Shown one piece after another: positions 7,073 through 15,803 of a DNA stretch of 33,698 bases. A program made the translations under genes and the position numbers. The notes beneath the pieces are model-generated. The model did no database searches and was not told where the DNA came from. It worked only from the letters and a program-made list of their open reading frames with translations. Source of the DNA: SAR202 cluster bacterium bin16 (GTDB taxonomy: Bacteria; Chloroflexota; Dehalococcoidia; Lucifugimonadales; Australimonadaceae); contig MPMJ01000033.1 in assembly GCA_002238425.1 (NCBI GenBank), forward strand, positions 1 through 33,698, given 5' to 3'. Numbering within the stretch: position 1 is the stretch's first letter; each line of letters opens with the position of its first letter.

Positions 7073-9078
7073 TACTCGATGAAACTCAGGGCGATGTTGA
7101 GTGCTGCCAGGAGCGCCACGCCAACCCCTGCGCCTATCCAGCGCGTGCGCCCTTCCAGGAAGAGCAGCGCGGGGCCGAGCGGGAAGAGCATGCTGGCGTA
7201 CCTGAGCCCGATGACGTGAAGGAGCGCCAGAAAGACAGCCATCATGGCGACCATGAGCATCGCCGTCCTCCGTGCGCCTGGTAATCCCACGCTCCGCATC
7301 CCGATGTCCATGACCGCGCCGGGCTTTCTGTGCCGGAGGTCGAAGACCAGTTGAGCGCCGCCGAGGCCGATAACGGCGACGCTGACCGACAATGGGAACG
7401 CCCAGCCTGACGATGAGGATCCGCTGGCCGCGTACAACCCCCAAACACCCGCCACGATGACGGCCATCGTGAAGAGGCTGGGAAGGGTCACCGCGATACG
7501 TGGCCGCGCGCCCGCGTCGTCGGGTCCGCTGTCCGTGGAAGAAGCATGTCCGCTATCGCCTCCGGCGTCGACCCCTGGCTCGTCCTGGCGAGCGACTGGA
7601 ACGCCGAGCCTGCCTCTCTTGAAGACCACGGCGACCACCACCGCCGCGACAGGCAGGACGGCCAGTGCAGGCCAGGGGATGGACCAGGCCGTCATCCCTG
7701 CGATCTCGGTGTCCGCTAGCGCGTCAGTGACCCAGCTCAACAGGAAGCCGGTCGAGAGTCCAAAGACGAGGGGTGCGCGAGGCCACTTGCACCACTTCAT
7801 CATCAGCCCTAACACTGCCCCGGCAGCCATGACGTATATCCCAACGAGGCTCTCTGTCGAGGCGAATCCCCCGAGGAACAAGACCGGTATGATGATTCCG
7901 CCGATGACCGGATAGGGGACCCGGGCGAGTCTCGCCAGCCGCCCCGCGACCAACATTCCGATTACGGCGACCGCCGGCATCGCCAGCGCAAGGCTGAGCA
8001 CCATCATGATGGTGATGTCCGCGTGCTGCTTCAGCATCGGTGGGCCCGGAGCGATGCCGTACGACAGCAAGGCAACGAGGACGAACGCCCATTCCCTGCT
8101 GCCGGGTATCCCGAACAGGGCGGTTGAAGTCCCTCCTCCCGCCATGCCTGCGCCTACCGCTGATTCCGCCAGGAGCAGTCCGTCCAGAGATCCCCGGCCG
8201 AACTCCCTCTTGTCCTTCGTGAGGACTATGCCCAACGTATACGAGAGCCAGTGCACCACTCCCAAACCTGTGCCCGGCATGGCACCGACCAGAGCGCCGA
8301 AGAGGCCCTGCCGCGCGGCGGTGCGCCACTTGCCAAGCCCGTAGCGGACGCCTCGAAAGACCTCGCTCCTGCTGCCCGGCGTCTCCCGGAGCGAAAGCGG
8401 CTGCCGGGTCATCGTCAGGTCGATCACTTCCGCCAGGCCGAGGACGCCTATGGCTGCAGCGGTCACGAAGAAGCCTCGCCACACGTCCGATCCGTCGAAG
8501 GCAGAGCGCAGCGGCCCCTCGAATGGGTCGAGGCCGCTCGTGCCGAGCAGCAGGCCCAATGCCGCAGCCGCAAGCCCCTTCAACATCGCTTCCGAATTGA
8601 GGAGCGCAACGATTAAGAGAGCGAACAGCGCTATCGCGACGAACCCGAAGGGGCTGAGCAGCAGACTCGCGAGAGGGGCGCCGATGAGGAGCGCGGAAGC
8701 GAACACGAGCACTCCCACGAGGCCCCCTATCGCTGAGACTGCGAAGGCAGCGCCAAGCGTGTGGGCGGCCTGTCCTCTGCGCGCCAATTGGTTCCCTTCC
8801 AGGAACGTCACATAGTTCGAAGTGCCCGGCAGGCCGAACAGCACGGGGGCGACGGACCTCATCACCACACCCGCTCCCGCCAGCGTTGCCAGCATGACGA
8901 TGCCGATGAGCGCGTCTTCTACGTTCGCAACGATGAACGGCAGAGCGGACGCCAGTACGAGGCTCGTCGAGACGCCGGGCAACAGCCTGACGAGAGCCGC
9001 CGCCAGAACCGCAGCGCCGAACGCGACCCAGTAGACCCAGTTGCCGAGATACGCGAGTCCTTCGAACAGTTCGCTCAT
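7072..9078 (-). CDS. Fused TctA-TctB tripartite tricarboxylate transporter membrane protein
   Basis: This 668-residue integral membrane protein joins both membrane subunits of the tripartite tricarboxylate transporter (TTT) family. Residues 1 to about 485 form the large TctA permease with many helices. They carry two family loops: LFGLPGTSNYV near residue 80 and GALVGAMPGTGLG near 265, with FGIPGSREWAF further on. After a hydrophilic Asp/Gly/Ser linker, about 140 C-terminal residues form a four-helix TctB-like domain. TTT systems use a periplasmic binding protein (TctC) to capture citrate, other carboxylates or aromatic acids, but none is encoded in the window. It lies 50 nt after coxE on the same strand, so it may be the last gene of the cox-like operon and import that enzyme's substrate. 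That link is inference. Confidence 0.88.
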   Translation of the reverse strand: MSELFEGLAYLGNWVYWVAFGAAVLAAALVRLLPGVSTSLVLASALPFIVANVEDALIGIVMLATLAGAGVVMRSVAPVLFGLPGTSNYVTFLEGNQLARRGQAAHTLGAAFAVSAIGGLVGVLVFASALLIGAPLASLLLSPFGFVAIALFALLIVALLNSEAMLKGLAAAALGLLLGTSGLDPFEGPLRSAFDGSDVWRGFFVTAAAIGVLGLAEVIDLTMTRQPLSLRETPGSRSEVFRGVRYGLGKWRTAARQGLFGALVGAMPGTGLGVVHWLSYTLGIVLTKDKREFGRGSLDGLLLAESAVGAGMAGGGTSTALFGIPGSREWAFVLVALLSYGIAPGPPMLKQHADITIMMVLSLALAMPAVAVIGMLVAGRLARLARVPYPVIGGIIIPVLFLGGFASTESLVGIYVMAAGAVLGLMMKWCKWPRAPLVFGLSTGFLLSWVTDALADTEIAGMTAWSIPWPALAVLPVAAVVVAVVFKRGRLGVPVARQDEPGVDAGGDSGHASSTDSGPDDAGARPRIAVTLPSLFTMAVIVAGVWGLYAASGSSSSGWAFPLSVSVAVIGLGGAQLVFDLRHRKPGAVMDIGMRSVGLPGARRTAMLMVAMMAVFLALLHVIGLRYASMLFPLGPALLFLEGRTRWIGAGVGVALLAALNIALSFIE

Positions 9079-9128
9079 GCTACGGGTACCCTCAACGCCT
9101 CAGCGGCTGCATAGGTCGGGTCCCCCCC

Positions 9129-10448
9129 TCACGCCCCATTTCCCGGCTCTCCACGCCCCCACATGGGATGGCGGAACGTCGGGTTCGCGCCTGCGTGCCA
9201 CGAGCGCTGCGGCGGCGCTGGCGTGGCCTCGACGAGGGGAGCGTCGTCTGGTGCGAGTGATGTGTGTTGGTGGCGCACCGGGCGGCCCTGCGAGAGGCTG
9301 TTCAGGTGCTCGGCGAGGTCGAACAGGGCGGCGAGGTTGTTCACCGGCAAGAGGTCGTCTATGTACGGAGCGGCGGCCTGCATCCCTACCGTCAGCGGCT
9401 CGTAGTCCTCGTTGCCCGCCAGCGGGTTCAGCCAGATGAGTCGGTTACAGCTCCGCTGTAGGCGCGCCATCTCCTGGCCCAGCAGCTCCGGCTCGCCGCG
9501 GTCCCAGCCGTCCGACACGATGAGGACGATGGAGCCCCAGCCGAGCGTCCGCCGCGCCCAGCGGAAGTTGAACTCCTTGAGCACGTCGCCGATGCGCGTG
9601 CCGCCGGACCAGTCCGGCACGGCCTTCGCGACCTCCGAGACGGCGCGGTCGATGTCGCGCTGACCCAGGTGCTTGGTGATGCGGGTGAGCCGCGTGGCGA
9701 ACAGGAAAGCCTCGATGCGGTTGTCCAGCCCCGCGTAGAGGCTGTGGATGAAGTGCAGCAGCATCCGCGTGTAGCGCTCCATGGAGCCGCTGACGTCGCA
9801 GACCACCACCAGCCTGCGCGGCTTCTGCTTGCGGCGGCGCGCCTCCAGCCGCACGAGTTCCCCGCCGTAGCGCGCGTTGTGCCGCAGTGTCCTGCGCACG
9901 TCCAGCCCCGGCCCTCGCCCCGCCTCCTTACGCCGCGTGCGCCTGAGGCCCGGGTTCCACTGCAACGAGGCCATGAGTTGCCTTGCCTGCAGCATCTCCT
10001 CGGAGGTGAACTCCGCGAAGTCCCGCGTTCGCAGCACCTCCCGCGCGCTGAACGTGCGGGTGAGGTCGATGCGGTCGAAGCCCTCGTCCGGGTCGGCGGG
10101 CTCTGCGGAGTCGTCCGGGTCGCGGCCCGGCGTAGGCGGTCCGGCTGTTGGCTTGCGGAAACGGTGCTGCTCGCCCATCGAGCGCAGGTCCATCGTCGAC
10201 GTGCTGTCCTTGCGTTGCCGCCAGAAGACGTCGAACGCCTCGTCGAACAGGGGAAGGTCGTCCTTGCGGTGCACGAGCAGTGTCCGGAGCGCGGCGCGCA
10301 CGTCGCCTCGGCGTTCGAGGCCGATGTCCTCCAGTACGCGGATGGCGTCCAGCATCCGCCCGACGTGCACGTCGAGGCCGAGCCGCCGGAGCAGCCTTCC
10401 GAAGAGGAGGAGATTGCCGAGGATGTAGCCGCCGGTGGCGTCAGCCAC
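9129..10448 (-). CDS. coxE: CoxE-like von Willebrand factor A domain protein
   Basis: This 439-residue cytoplasmic VWA protein is of the CoxE type. The VWA domain lies in the C-terminal half, with the metal-ion site motif DVSGSM (VVVCDVSGSMERY), WSGGTRIGDVL carrying the MIDAS Thr, and IVLIVSDGWDRGEPE. The N-terminal half is helical and charged. In CO dehydrogenase clusters, CoxE partners the CoxD AAA+ ATPase to mature the Mo-Cu active site, and related pairs serve other molybdenum hydroxylases. The start is a GTG at 10448 that lies inside the end of coxD (8-nt overlap), so translation is coupled. It is the fifth gene in the S-L-M-D-E order. Confidence 0.9.
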   Translation of the reverse strand: MADATGGYILGNLLLFGRLLRRLGLDVHVGRMLDAIRVLEDIGLERRGDVRAALRTLLVHRKDDLPLFDEAFDVFWRQRKDSTSTMDLRSMGEQHRFRKPTAGPPTPGRDPDDSAEPADPDEGFDRIDLTRTFSAREVLRTRDFAEFTSEEMLQARQLMASLQWNPGLRRTRRKEAGRGPGLDVRRTLRHNARYGGELVRLEARRRKQKPRRLVVVCDVSGSMERYTRMLLHFIHSLYAGLDNRIEAFLFATRLTRITKHLGQRDIDRAVSEVAKAVPDWSGGTRIGDVLKEFNFRWARRTLGWGSIVLIVSDGWDRGEPELLGQEMARLQRSCNRLIWLNPLAGNEDYEPLTVGMQAAAPYIDDLLPVNNLAALFDLAEHLNSLSQGRPVRHQHTSLAPDDAPLVEATPAPPQRSWHAGANPTFRHPMWGRGEPGNGA

Positions 10449-11379
10449 GCCTGCCCCCGCGCTGCGTGCCGCGGTTCATGGCGCGGTTCAGCAGCGCACG
10501 GGTCTGCTCGCCGCGCACCGCCTGCACGTCCTCGCGGTACTTCAGCATGATGCCGAGCGTGTCGTCGATGACGTCCGGGCTCAGTTCCGTCTCGTTCAGG
10601 CTCACGAGCGCCGCCGTCCAGTCGAGCGTCTCCGCGACGCCGGGCACCTTGTACAGTTCCGTGCCGCGCAGCTCCTGCACGAATGCGGAGACCTGCCCCG
10701 CGAGCTTCTGCGACGCCTGCGGCACCTTGCTCCGAACGATCTGCGTCTCCTTGTCGAGGTCGGGGTAGTCGATCCAGTAATAGAGGCAGCGGCGTTTGAG
10801 CGCGTCGTGGATCTCGCGCGTCCGGTTGGACGTGATGACGACCACCGGTGGCTCGTCGGTGGTGTACGTGCCGACCTCCGGGATTGTGATCTGGAAGTCG
10901 GAGAGCATCTCCAGCAGGTAGCCCTCGAACTCCTCGTCGGCCCTGTCGAGCTCGTCTATCAGGAGCACAACCGGACCTTCGCCGGAGTCGAGCGCCTGCA
11001 GGAGCGGACGCTTGATGAGGAACTCCTCGCTGAACAGTTCGCGCTCCGCTGCCGTGCGGTCGACGTTGCCGGACGCCTCAAGTAGCCGGATGTGCAGCAG
11101 TTGCCGGGAGTAGTTCCACTCGTAGACGGCCTGGTTCACGTCCAGCCCCTCGTAGCACTGGAGCCGGATGAGGCGCGCGCCCAACGCCGACGCCAGCACC
11201 TTGGCGATCTCCGTCTTGCCGACGCCTGCCTCGCCCTCGAGGAAGAGCGGGCGCTTGAGCGTCAGCGCGAGGTAGACCGACATCGCCAGCGCGCGGTCGG
11301 CGACGTACATCTCGCCGCGAAGCGCCTTCTGCAGTTCGTCGACGGACGCGGGCGCTGGGTTCGTGCGCGTTTCGTCCAA
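10441..11379 (-). CDS. coxD: CoxD-like MoxR-family AAA+ ATPase
   Basis: This 312-residue MoxR-type AAA+ ATPase has a Walker A motif GEAGVGKTEIAK near residue 55 and Walker B VVLLIDELDRADEEFEG near residue 135. VVITSNRTREIHDALKRRC supplies sensor 1 and the arginine finger. CoxD proteins use ATP to remodel the apo molybdenum enzyme for insertion of sulphur or metal at the cofactor, working with CoxE. The start is a TTG at 11379 with GGAGGA 8 nt upstream. The next internal Met would cut into the N-terminal helix. A 97-nt gap holding a strong hairpin separates it from coxM, so it may be expressed at a lower level than the enzyme subunits. Confidence 0.92.
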   Translation of the reverse strand: MDETRTNPAPASVDELQKALRGEMYVADRALAMSVYLALTLKRPLFLEGEAGVGKTEIAKVLASALGARLIRLQCYEGLDVNQAVYEWNYSRQLLHIRLLEASGNVDRTAAERELFSEEFLIKRPLLQALDSGEGPVVLLIDELDRADEEFEGYLLEMLSDFQITIPEVGTYTTDEPPVVVITSNRTREIHDALKRRCLYYWIDYPDLDKETQIVRSKVPQASQKLAGQVSAFVQELRGTELYKVPGVAETLDWTAALVSLNETELSPDVIDDTLGIMLKYREDVQAVRGEQTRALLNRAMNRGTQRGGRRG

Positions 11380-11417
11380 GTCCTCTGTCCTCCGGAATCG
11401 CGATTCTCTCGCAGATG

Positions 11418-11448
11418 CGCAGGGGGCGAGCCGAAGCCGCCCCCTGCG
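11418..11448 (-). terminator. Strong intra-operon hairpin between coxM and coxD
   Basis: CGCAGGGGGCG (11418-11428) pairs perfectly with CGCCCCCTGCG (11438-11448). On the minus strand the 9-nt loop is GCTTCGGCT, so a stable TTCG-type tetraloop can form inside. It lies 28 nt after the coxM stop and before the coxD start. With no T-tract it may act as a partial terminator or as a 3'-end stabiliser of the S-L-M part of the message. Confidence 0.5.
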
Positions 11449-11476
11449 ATTATCCCATACGCTCCGGCGGGGCGGG

Positions 11477-12343
11477 TCAGCCCGCGCGCGATGCTGCCGC
11501 GCCGAGTGCCCGGCGGACGTAGACCGACGCCATCGCCCTGCGGTACTCGGCGGAGGCGAAGACGTCGCTCATCGGGTCGCCGTTCAGGTCCCCCGCGACC
11601 GCTGCGGCAGCGGCGTCCAGCGCACTGTCGCTCAAGTCCGAGCCCGCCAGCGCAGCTTCGACGGAGGAAGCTCGGGCCGGGGTCGCCTCGACGCCCCCGA
11701 CGACGACGCTCGCCGACGAGCACGTGCCGCCGCTCACCGTGAGGATGGCGGCTGCGCCGACGACGGCGTAACGCGACGCCGGGTGTGAGAACTTCACGTA
11801 CGCCGCGCCCGCGCCGGACGGAACGGAAGGCACCGAGATGCTCGTCAGCACTTCGTTCTCTTCCAGCGCGTTCTCCAGCAGGCCGGTCGCGAAGTCGGCT
11901 GCGGCGATGCTGCGGTCGCCTCCCGGCCCCGTCACGTTGAACGTCGCGCCCAGCGCCGTGAGCACGGTCGGTTGGTCGGACGCGGGGTCGGCGTGGGAGA
12001 CGCTGCCGCCGATGGTGCCCCGGTTCCGCACCGCCGGGTCGCCGACGAGCGCGGCAGCCTCGGCGAGCACCGAAGCGTGCTGCTGCACGAGGTCGGAACC
12101 CGCTATCTCCGCGTGCGTCGTCAGCGCGCCGATGGTGATGCCGCCGTCGCTCGCGGAGACACCCTTCAGCGCCTCGATGCGTCCGATGTCCACGAGCGTG
12201 GCGGGCGCCGCGAGCCGCAGCTTCATCAGCGGGAGGAGGCTGTGCCCGCCCGCCAGGAGTTTCGCTCCCTCGTTGTCGGAGAGCAGTTGCACCGCTTCGG
12301 CTACCGAGCCTGCGCGGCGGTAGGTGATCTGTGCTGGAAACAT
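11477..12343 (-). CDS. coxM: Molybdenum hydroxylase FAD-binding subunit (CoxM/CutM-like)
   Basis: This 288-residue medium subunit of a xanthine dehydrogenase-type enzyme carries FAD and passes electrons from the iron-sulphur subunit to its acceptor. The two FAD-binding signatures of the family are present: AGGHSLLPLMKLRL near residue 33 and TIGGSVSHADPASD near residue 110. The length matches the CoxM family. The GGAGG used for its ATG lies within the last codons of coxL, and only 3 nt separate coxL's stop from this start, so the two are coupled. The gene order S-L-M differs from the M-S-L order of classical form I CO dehydrogenase operons. Confidence 0.93.
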   Translation of the reverse strand: MFPAQITYRRAGSVAEAVQLLSDNEGAKLLAGGHSLLPLMKLRLAAPATLVDIGRIEALKGVSASDGGITIGALTTHAEIAGSDLVQQHASVLAEAAALVGDPAVRNRGTIGGSVSHADPASDQPTVLTALGATFNVTGPGGDRSIAAADFATGLLENALEENEVLTSISVPSVPSGAGAAYVKFSHPASRYAVVGAAAILTVSGGTCSSASVVVGGVEATPARASSVEAALAGSDLSDSALDAAAAAVAGDLNGDPMSDVFASAEYRRAMASVYVRRALGAAASRAG

Positions 12344-12346
12344 GAC

Positions 12347-14701
12347 CTAGCCTCCGTTCCGTGCGTCGTTGATGGCGCGCCAGACCTTCTCCGGCGTCAA
12401 CGGCATGTCTACGCGGGTAACGCCCAGCGGGCGAAGCGCGTCCATCACCGCGTTGTAGACGGTGGGCGTGGACGCGATGGTGCCCGCCTCGCCGATGCCC
12501 TTCACCCCCAGCGGGTGGTGCGGCGAAGGCGTCGTGTTGGAGTGGACCTCCAGCTCCGGCAGCAGGTCGGCGCGGGGCAGCGCGTAGTCCAGCATCGAGC
12601 CGGTCACGAGCTGTCCGTCGTCGTCGTAGACCGCGCCTTCCCAGAGCGCCGGGCCGACGCCCTGGACGATGCCGCCGTGCACCTGGCCTTCCACGATCAT
12701 GGGGTTGATCTGCGGGCCGCAGTCGTCCACCGCGACGTAGCGCTGCAGGTCGATGCGCCCCGTCTCCGGGTCCACCTCCACGACGGCGACGTGCGCGCCG
12801 AACGGGTAGGTGAAGTTGGGCGGGTCGTAGAACGCGCTGGCCTCCAGCCCCGGCTCCATGCCCTCCGGCATGTTCCAGGCGACGTTGGCCATGAGCGCGA
12901 TGTCCTGGATCGTCTTGTGCTGGTCGGGCGACCCGCGCACGAAGAAGCGTCCGTCCTCGTACTCGATGTCCTCGGGCGCCGCTTCGAGCAGGTGCGCGGC
13001 CAGCGCCCTCGACTTGTCCTTGATCTTGCGCACGGCGACTGCGACCGCCGCGCCCGACACCGCCGTCGTGCGGCTGCCGTACGTGCCCCAGCCCATCGGC
13101 GTGTTGTCGGTGTCGCCGTGGATGACGTCGACGTCGTCCACGTCCACGCCAACCTCGCTCGCGATGATCTGCGCGAACGTCGTTTCTTCGCCCTGTCCGT
13201 GCGGCGAGGAGCCGATCATGACATGCACCTTGCCCGTGGGGTGGAAGCGCACGATGGCGCTCTCCCACAGACCGCCTTGGAAGCCGACTGCGCCCGCCAC
13301 CTGTGACGGACCGAGTCCGCATATCTCGACGTACGAGGAGACGCCGACGCCGACGCAGCGGCCATCCGCCCTCGCCTGTGCCTGCTCCGCACGCAGCGAT
13401 TCGTAGCCGGCTGCGCTCAGGGCGGAGTCCAGCGCAGCCTCGTAGTCGCCGCTGTCGTACGTGATGCCGGTGGCGACGTCGTGGCCGTTCTCGAACTTCG
13501 GGATGAGGTTCTTGCGGCGCACCTCGGCCGGGTCCTGTCCGACCGCTGCGGCGACCAGATCGACGAGGCGCTCGAGGAGATTTGTCGCCTCCGGGCGTCC
13601 TGCGCCGCGGTAGGCGTCAACCGGGCAGCCGTTGTTGAACACGCCGTATATCGTCCCGCTGATGTTGGGGATGTTGTACGGCCCTGAGTACATCAGGCCG
13701 TGGAGGATGGTGGGGATGCCCGGGCTTGCGGTGGAGAGGTAGCCTCCCATGCCCGCGTAGACCGTGGTGCGGAGGCCGGTGATGACGCCGTCGCTCGTGG
13801 CCGCCATCTCCACCTCTTCGATGTGGTCGCGGCCCTGCGTCGTGATCTGGTAGTTCTCGCTGCGAGTCTCGGTCCACTTCACCGGCACGCCCAGCTTCAT
13901 CGCGCAGAACGAAGTGATGGCCTCGTCCGGGTAGTAGGGGATCTTGCTCCCGAACCCGCCGCCGACCTCGGGCGCGATGACCCGTATCTTGTGCTCAGGC
14001 ACGCCGGTCACGACACAGGTGAGGAACCGCGCGATGTGCGGGTTCTGCGACGTGTTCCAGAGCGTCAGCTCGCCCATCGGCGCGTTCCACTGCGCGAGCG
14101 CCGAGCGTGGCTCCATCGGGTTCGCGATGAGCCGCTGGAGGGTGATGGTGTCGCTGACGGTGACTGCCGCGTCCGCGAACGCCGCGTCCGCGTCGCCGCC
14201 GGCGACCGCCCACGTGAAGGCGATGTTGTTCGGCACGTCCTCGTGGAGCTGTGGCGCGCCGTCCTGCGCAGCCGCCTTCGGGCTGACGACCACGCCCAGC
14301 GGCTCGTAGTCGACCGCGATGTGCTCGAGCGCGTCCTCGGCCTGGTACCGCGTCTCCGCGACCACGACCGCGACGGCGTCGCCGACGTAGCGGACCTTGT
14401 CCTTCGCGATGGCCGGGTGCGCGGGGGTCTTCAGGTCGGAGCCTGGGATCAGCCATGCGCAGGGCATGCCGTTCAGCACGCCGTCCGTGTCGGCGCCCGT
14501 GTAGACGGCGACGACGCCGGGCTGCGATGCCGCTCCGCTTGCGTCGATCGACGTGATGTTCGCGTGCGCGTAGGGGCTGCGGAGGATAGCCGCGTGCAGC
14601 ATCCCCGGCAGCTTGATGTCGTCGGTGTACGACGCCCGGCCCGTGATCAGCCGGGGGTCTTCACGACGGCGGATACCGGAACCGAATATCCGTGTGGTCA
14701 T
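12347..14701 (-). CDS. coxL: Molybdopterin-binding large subunit (CoxL-like, form II type)
   Basis: This 784-residue catalytic subunit of a molybdenum hydroxylase has two aldehyde oxidase/xanthine dehydrogenase domains. The N-terminal a/b-hammerhead begins at IFGSGIRRREDPRLITG and the cofactor-binding part follows. The active-site loop near residue 361 reads AYRGAGR. The form I signature of proven CO dehydrogenases is AYxCSFR, whose Cys holds copper, so this is form II or another hydroxylase. The catalytic Glu is in GVKGIGEAGT near residue 735. Substrate could be an aldehyde, an N-heterocycle or, less likely, CO. The ribosome binding site GGAGGGAGGT is formed by the last codons and stop of coxS, 3 nt before the ATG. 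Confidence 0.93.
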   Translation of the reverse strand: MTTRIFGSGIRRREDPRLITGRASYTDDIKLPGMLHAAILRSPYAHANITSIDASGAASQPGVVAVYTGADTDGVLNGMPCAWLIPGSDLKTPAHPAIAKDKVRYVGDAVAVVVAETRYQAEDALEHIAVDYEPLGVVVSPKAAAQDGAPQLHEDVPNNIAFTWAVAGGDADAAFADAAVTVSDTITLQRLIANPMEPRSALAQWNAPMGELTLWNTSQNPHIARFLTCVVTGVPEHKIRVIAPEVGGGFGSKIPYYPDEAITSFCAMKLGVPVKWTETRSENYQITTQGRDHIEEVEMAATSDGVITGLRTTVYAGMGGYLSTASPGIPTILHGLMYSGPYNIPNISGTIYGVFNNGCPVDAYRGAGRPEATNLLERLVDLVAAAVGQDPAEVRRKNLIPKFENGHDVATGITYDSGDYEAALDSALSAAGYESLRAEQAQARADGRCVGVGVSSYVEICGLGPSQVAGAVGFQGGLWESAIVRFHPTGKVHVMIGSSPHGQGEETTFAQIIASEVGVDVDDVDVIHGDTDNTPMGWGTYGSRTTAVSGAAVAVAVRKIKDKSRALAAHLLEAAPEDIEYEDGRFFVRGSPDQHKTIQDIALMANVAWNMPEGMEPGLEASAFYDPPNFTYPFGAHVAVVEVDPETGRIDLQRYVAVDDCGPQINPMIVEGQVHGGIVQGVGPALWEGAVYDDDGQLVTGSMLDYALPRADLLPELEVHSNTTPSPHHPLGVKGIGEAGTIASTPTVYNAVMDALRPLGVTRVDMPLTPEKVWRAINDARNGG

Positions 14702-14704
14702 GGC

Positions 14705-15178
14705 TTACCTCCCTCCCATCGACTTGGCCGCGTCCTCGACGGCGCTCACGATGTTCTGATAGCCGGTGCAGCGGCAGATGTTCCCTTCCAACCCGTGGCG
14801 TATCTCTTCCCGCGACGGAGATGGATTCCTGCTGAGCAACTCGTTCGCCGCCATGATCATGCCCGGCGTGCAGAAGCCGCACTGCAGCCCGTGGTTGTTC
14901 CAGAACGCCTCCTGCAACGGGTGCAGGTCCACGCCGTCCGACAGCCCCTCAATCGTTGTGACCGAGGAGCCTGACGCCTGGACGGTGAGCACCGTGCAGG
15001 CCTTGGCCGACACCCCGTCCAGCTGCACCGTACACGTGCCGCACTGGCTGGTGTCGCACCCCACTTTCGTTCCGGTCAGCCCCGCGTTCTCCCGGATGAA
15101 GTGGACGAGCAGCTGCCGCGGCTCCACCTCTCCGGCGCAGGCCTTCCCGTTGATGGTGATTTCGACAGGGATCGTCAC
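14705..15178 (-). CDS. coxS: Molybdenum hydroxylase [2Fe-2S] subunit (CoxS-like)
   Basis: This 157-residue iron-sulphur subunit has a plant-ferredoxin-like N-terminal domain with Cys41, Cys46, Cys49 and Cys61 ([10 protein letters not shown]). A helical C-terminal domain has Cys100, Cys103, Cys135 and Cys137 ([16 protein letters not shown]). These hold the two [2Fe-2S] clusters that carry electrons from the molybdenum site to FAD. It starts at a GTG (15178) with a strong GGGAGGAGG about 6 nt upstream, and is the first gene of the minus-strand operon. The gene diverges from coxG across a 180-nt gap that must hold both promoters. Confidence 0.94.
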   Translation of the reverse strand: MTIPVEITINGKACAGEVEPRQLLVHFIRENAGLTGTKVGCDTSQCGTCTVQLDGVSAKACTVLTVQASGSSVTTIEGLSDGVDLHPLQEAFWNNHGLQCGFCTPGMIMAANELLSRNPSPSREEIRHGLEGNICRCTGYQNIVSAVEDAAKSMGGR

Positions 15179-15358
15179 AGTCGACCTCCTCCCTCGACCG
15201 GTTGGTCGTGCCTGGGATTCATGCGCGCGCCACGCGCGGGGGAAGGGTATCTAACACACGGGGTTTGTCAATCGATGGAATGCGTTAACGGTCAGGAGCA
15301 GAATGAGCCTCATTCCCCGGCGCTGCTATAGTGGACGCAGCACCCTGCGAGGAGTCCC
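15179..15358. promoter_or_regulatory. Divergent control region between coxS and coxG
   Basis: This 180-nt gap separates two divergent genes and contains an AT-richer core around 15245-15310. On the plus strand TATAGT (15327-15332) is a possible -10 box, 26 nt before the coxG start, without a good -35. On the minus strand there is a perfect TTGACA (15271 to 15266) without a well-spaced -10. The region must carry the operon's promoter, but I cannot place it. Confidence 0.4.
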
Positions 15359-15799
15359 ATGAAACTGAGCGGAGCGTACCGTTTCGACCTGCCGAGGGAG
15401 CACCTGTGGGCGACGCTCATGGACACGGCTGCCGTGGGCGCATGCATCCCCGGCATCAGCGCGTTCACACCCCTCGGCGACGACCGCTACGAGATCGAAC
15501 TCTCGGTGCGGGTCGGCGTCGTCTCCGGCTCGTACAAGGGCACGCTTGCCATAAGCGACATGGTCGAGCCGGAGTCGTACCGCATGACGGTACAGGGCTC
15601 CGGCGGGCGGACCGAGATCAGGGGCTCAGGTTCGATGGCGCTCGCGGACGATGGCGGAGGCACGGAGCTCAGCTTTGAGGGCGACGTACAGGTGACCGGC
15701 GTGCTCGCGCGGGTCGGCCAGCGCCTCATGGGTAGCGTCGCCAAGTCCCAGATCGACCGCTTCTTCGACTGCCTGCGCGCGAAGGCGGCGGAGGCATAG
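15359..15799 (+). CDS. coxG: CoxG-like SRPBCC domain protein
   Basis: This 146-residue protein resembles carbon monoxide dehydrogenase subunit G (CoxG), a START/SRPBCC-fold protein that helps attach Cox-type molybdenum enzymes to the membrane or aids their maturation. Typical segments are a start of the form MKLSGxYxFD, ACIPGISAFTPLGDDRYE, and the glycine-rich strand GSGSMALADDGGGTELSFEGDV. The C-terminal amphipathic membrane anchor of some CoxG proteins is absent. GAGGAG at 15349-15354 precedes the ATG by 4 nt. It diverges from coxS, so the enzyme operon and this accessory gene could be controlled from the same gap. It is followed after 4 nt by a crotonase-family gene. Confidence 0.86.
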   Translation: MKLSGAYRFDLPREHLWATLMDTAAVGACIPGISAFTPLGDDRYEIELSVRVGVVSGSYKGTLAISDMVEPESYRMTVQGSGGRTEIRGSGSMALADDGGGTELSFEGDVQVTGVLARVGQRLMGSVAKSQIDRFFDCLRAKAAEA

Positions 15800-15803
15800 C
15801 ACT

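Noticed and set aside
11262..13322. 686-codon minus-strand frame across coxD, coxM and coxL
   Set aside because: It is an alternate frame of the true genes on the same strand. Its sequence is Arg/Gly-rich without motifs.
12347..14701. Calling the enzyme a true (form I) carbon monoxide dehydrogenase
   Set aside because: The active-site loop is AYRGAGR, not AYxCSFR, so the copper-binding Cys is absent.
13700..14974. Plus-strand frame of 424 codons opposite coxL and coxS
   Set aside because: It is antisense to well-supported subunits, has no ribosome binding site and no recognisable domain.
15266..15271. Perfect TTGACA on the minus strand before coxS
   Set aside because: No acceptable -10 box lies 15-19 nt downstream (the sequence there is ACCCTT-like), so I did not call a promoter.
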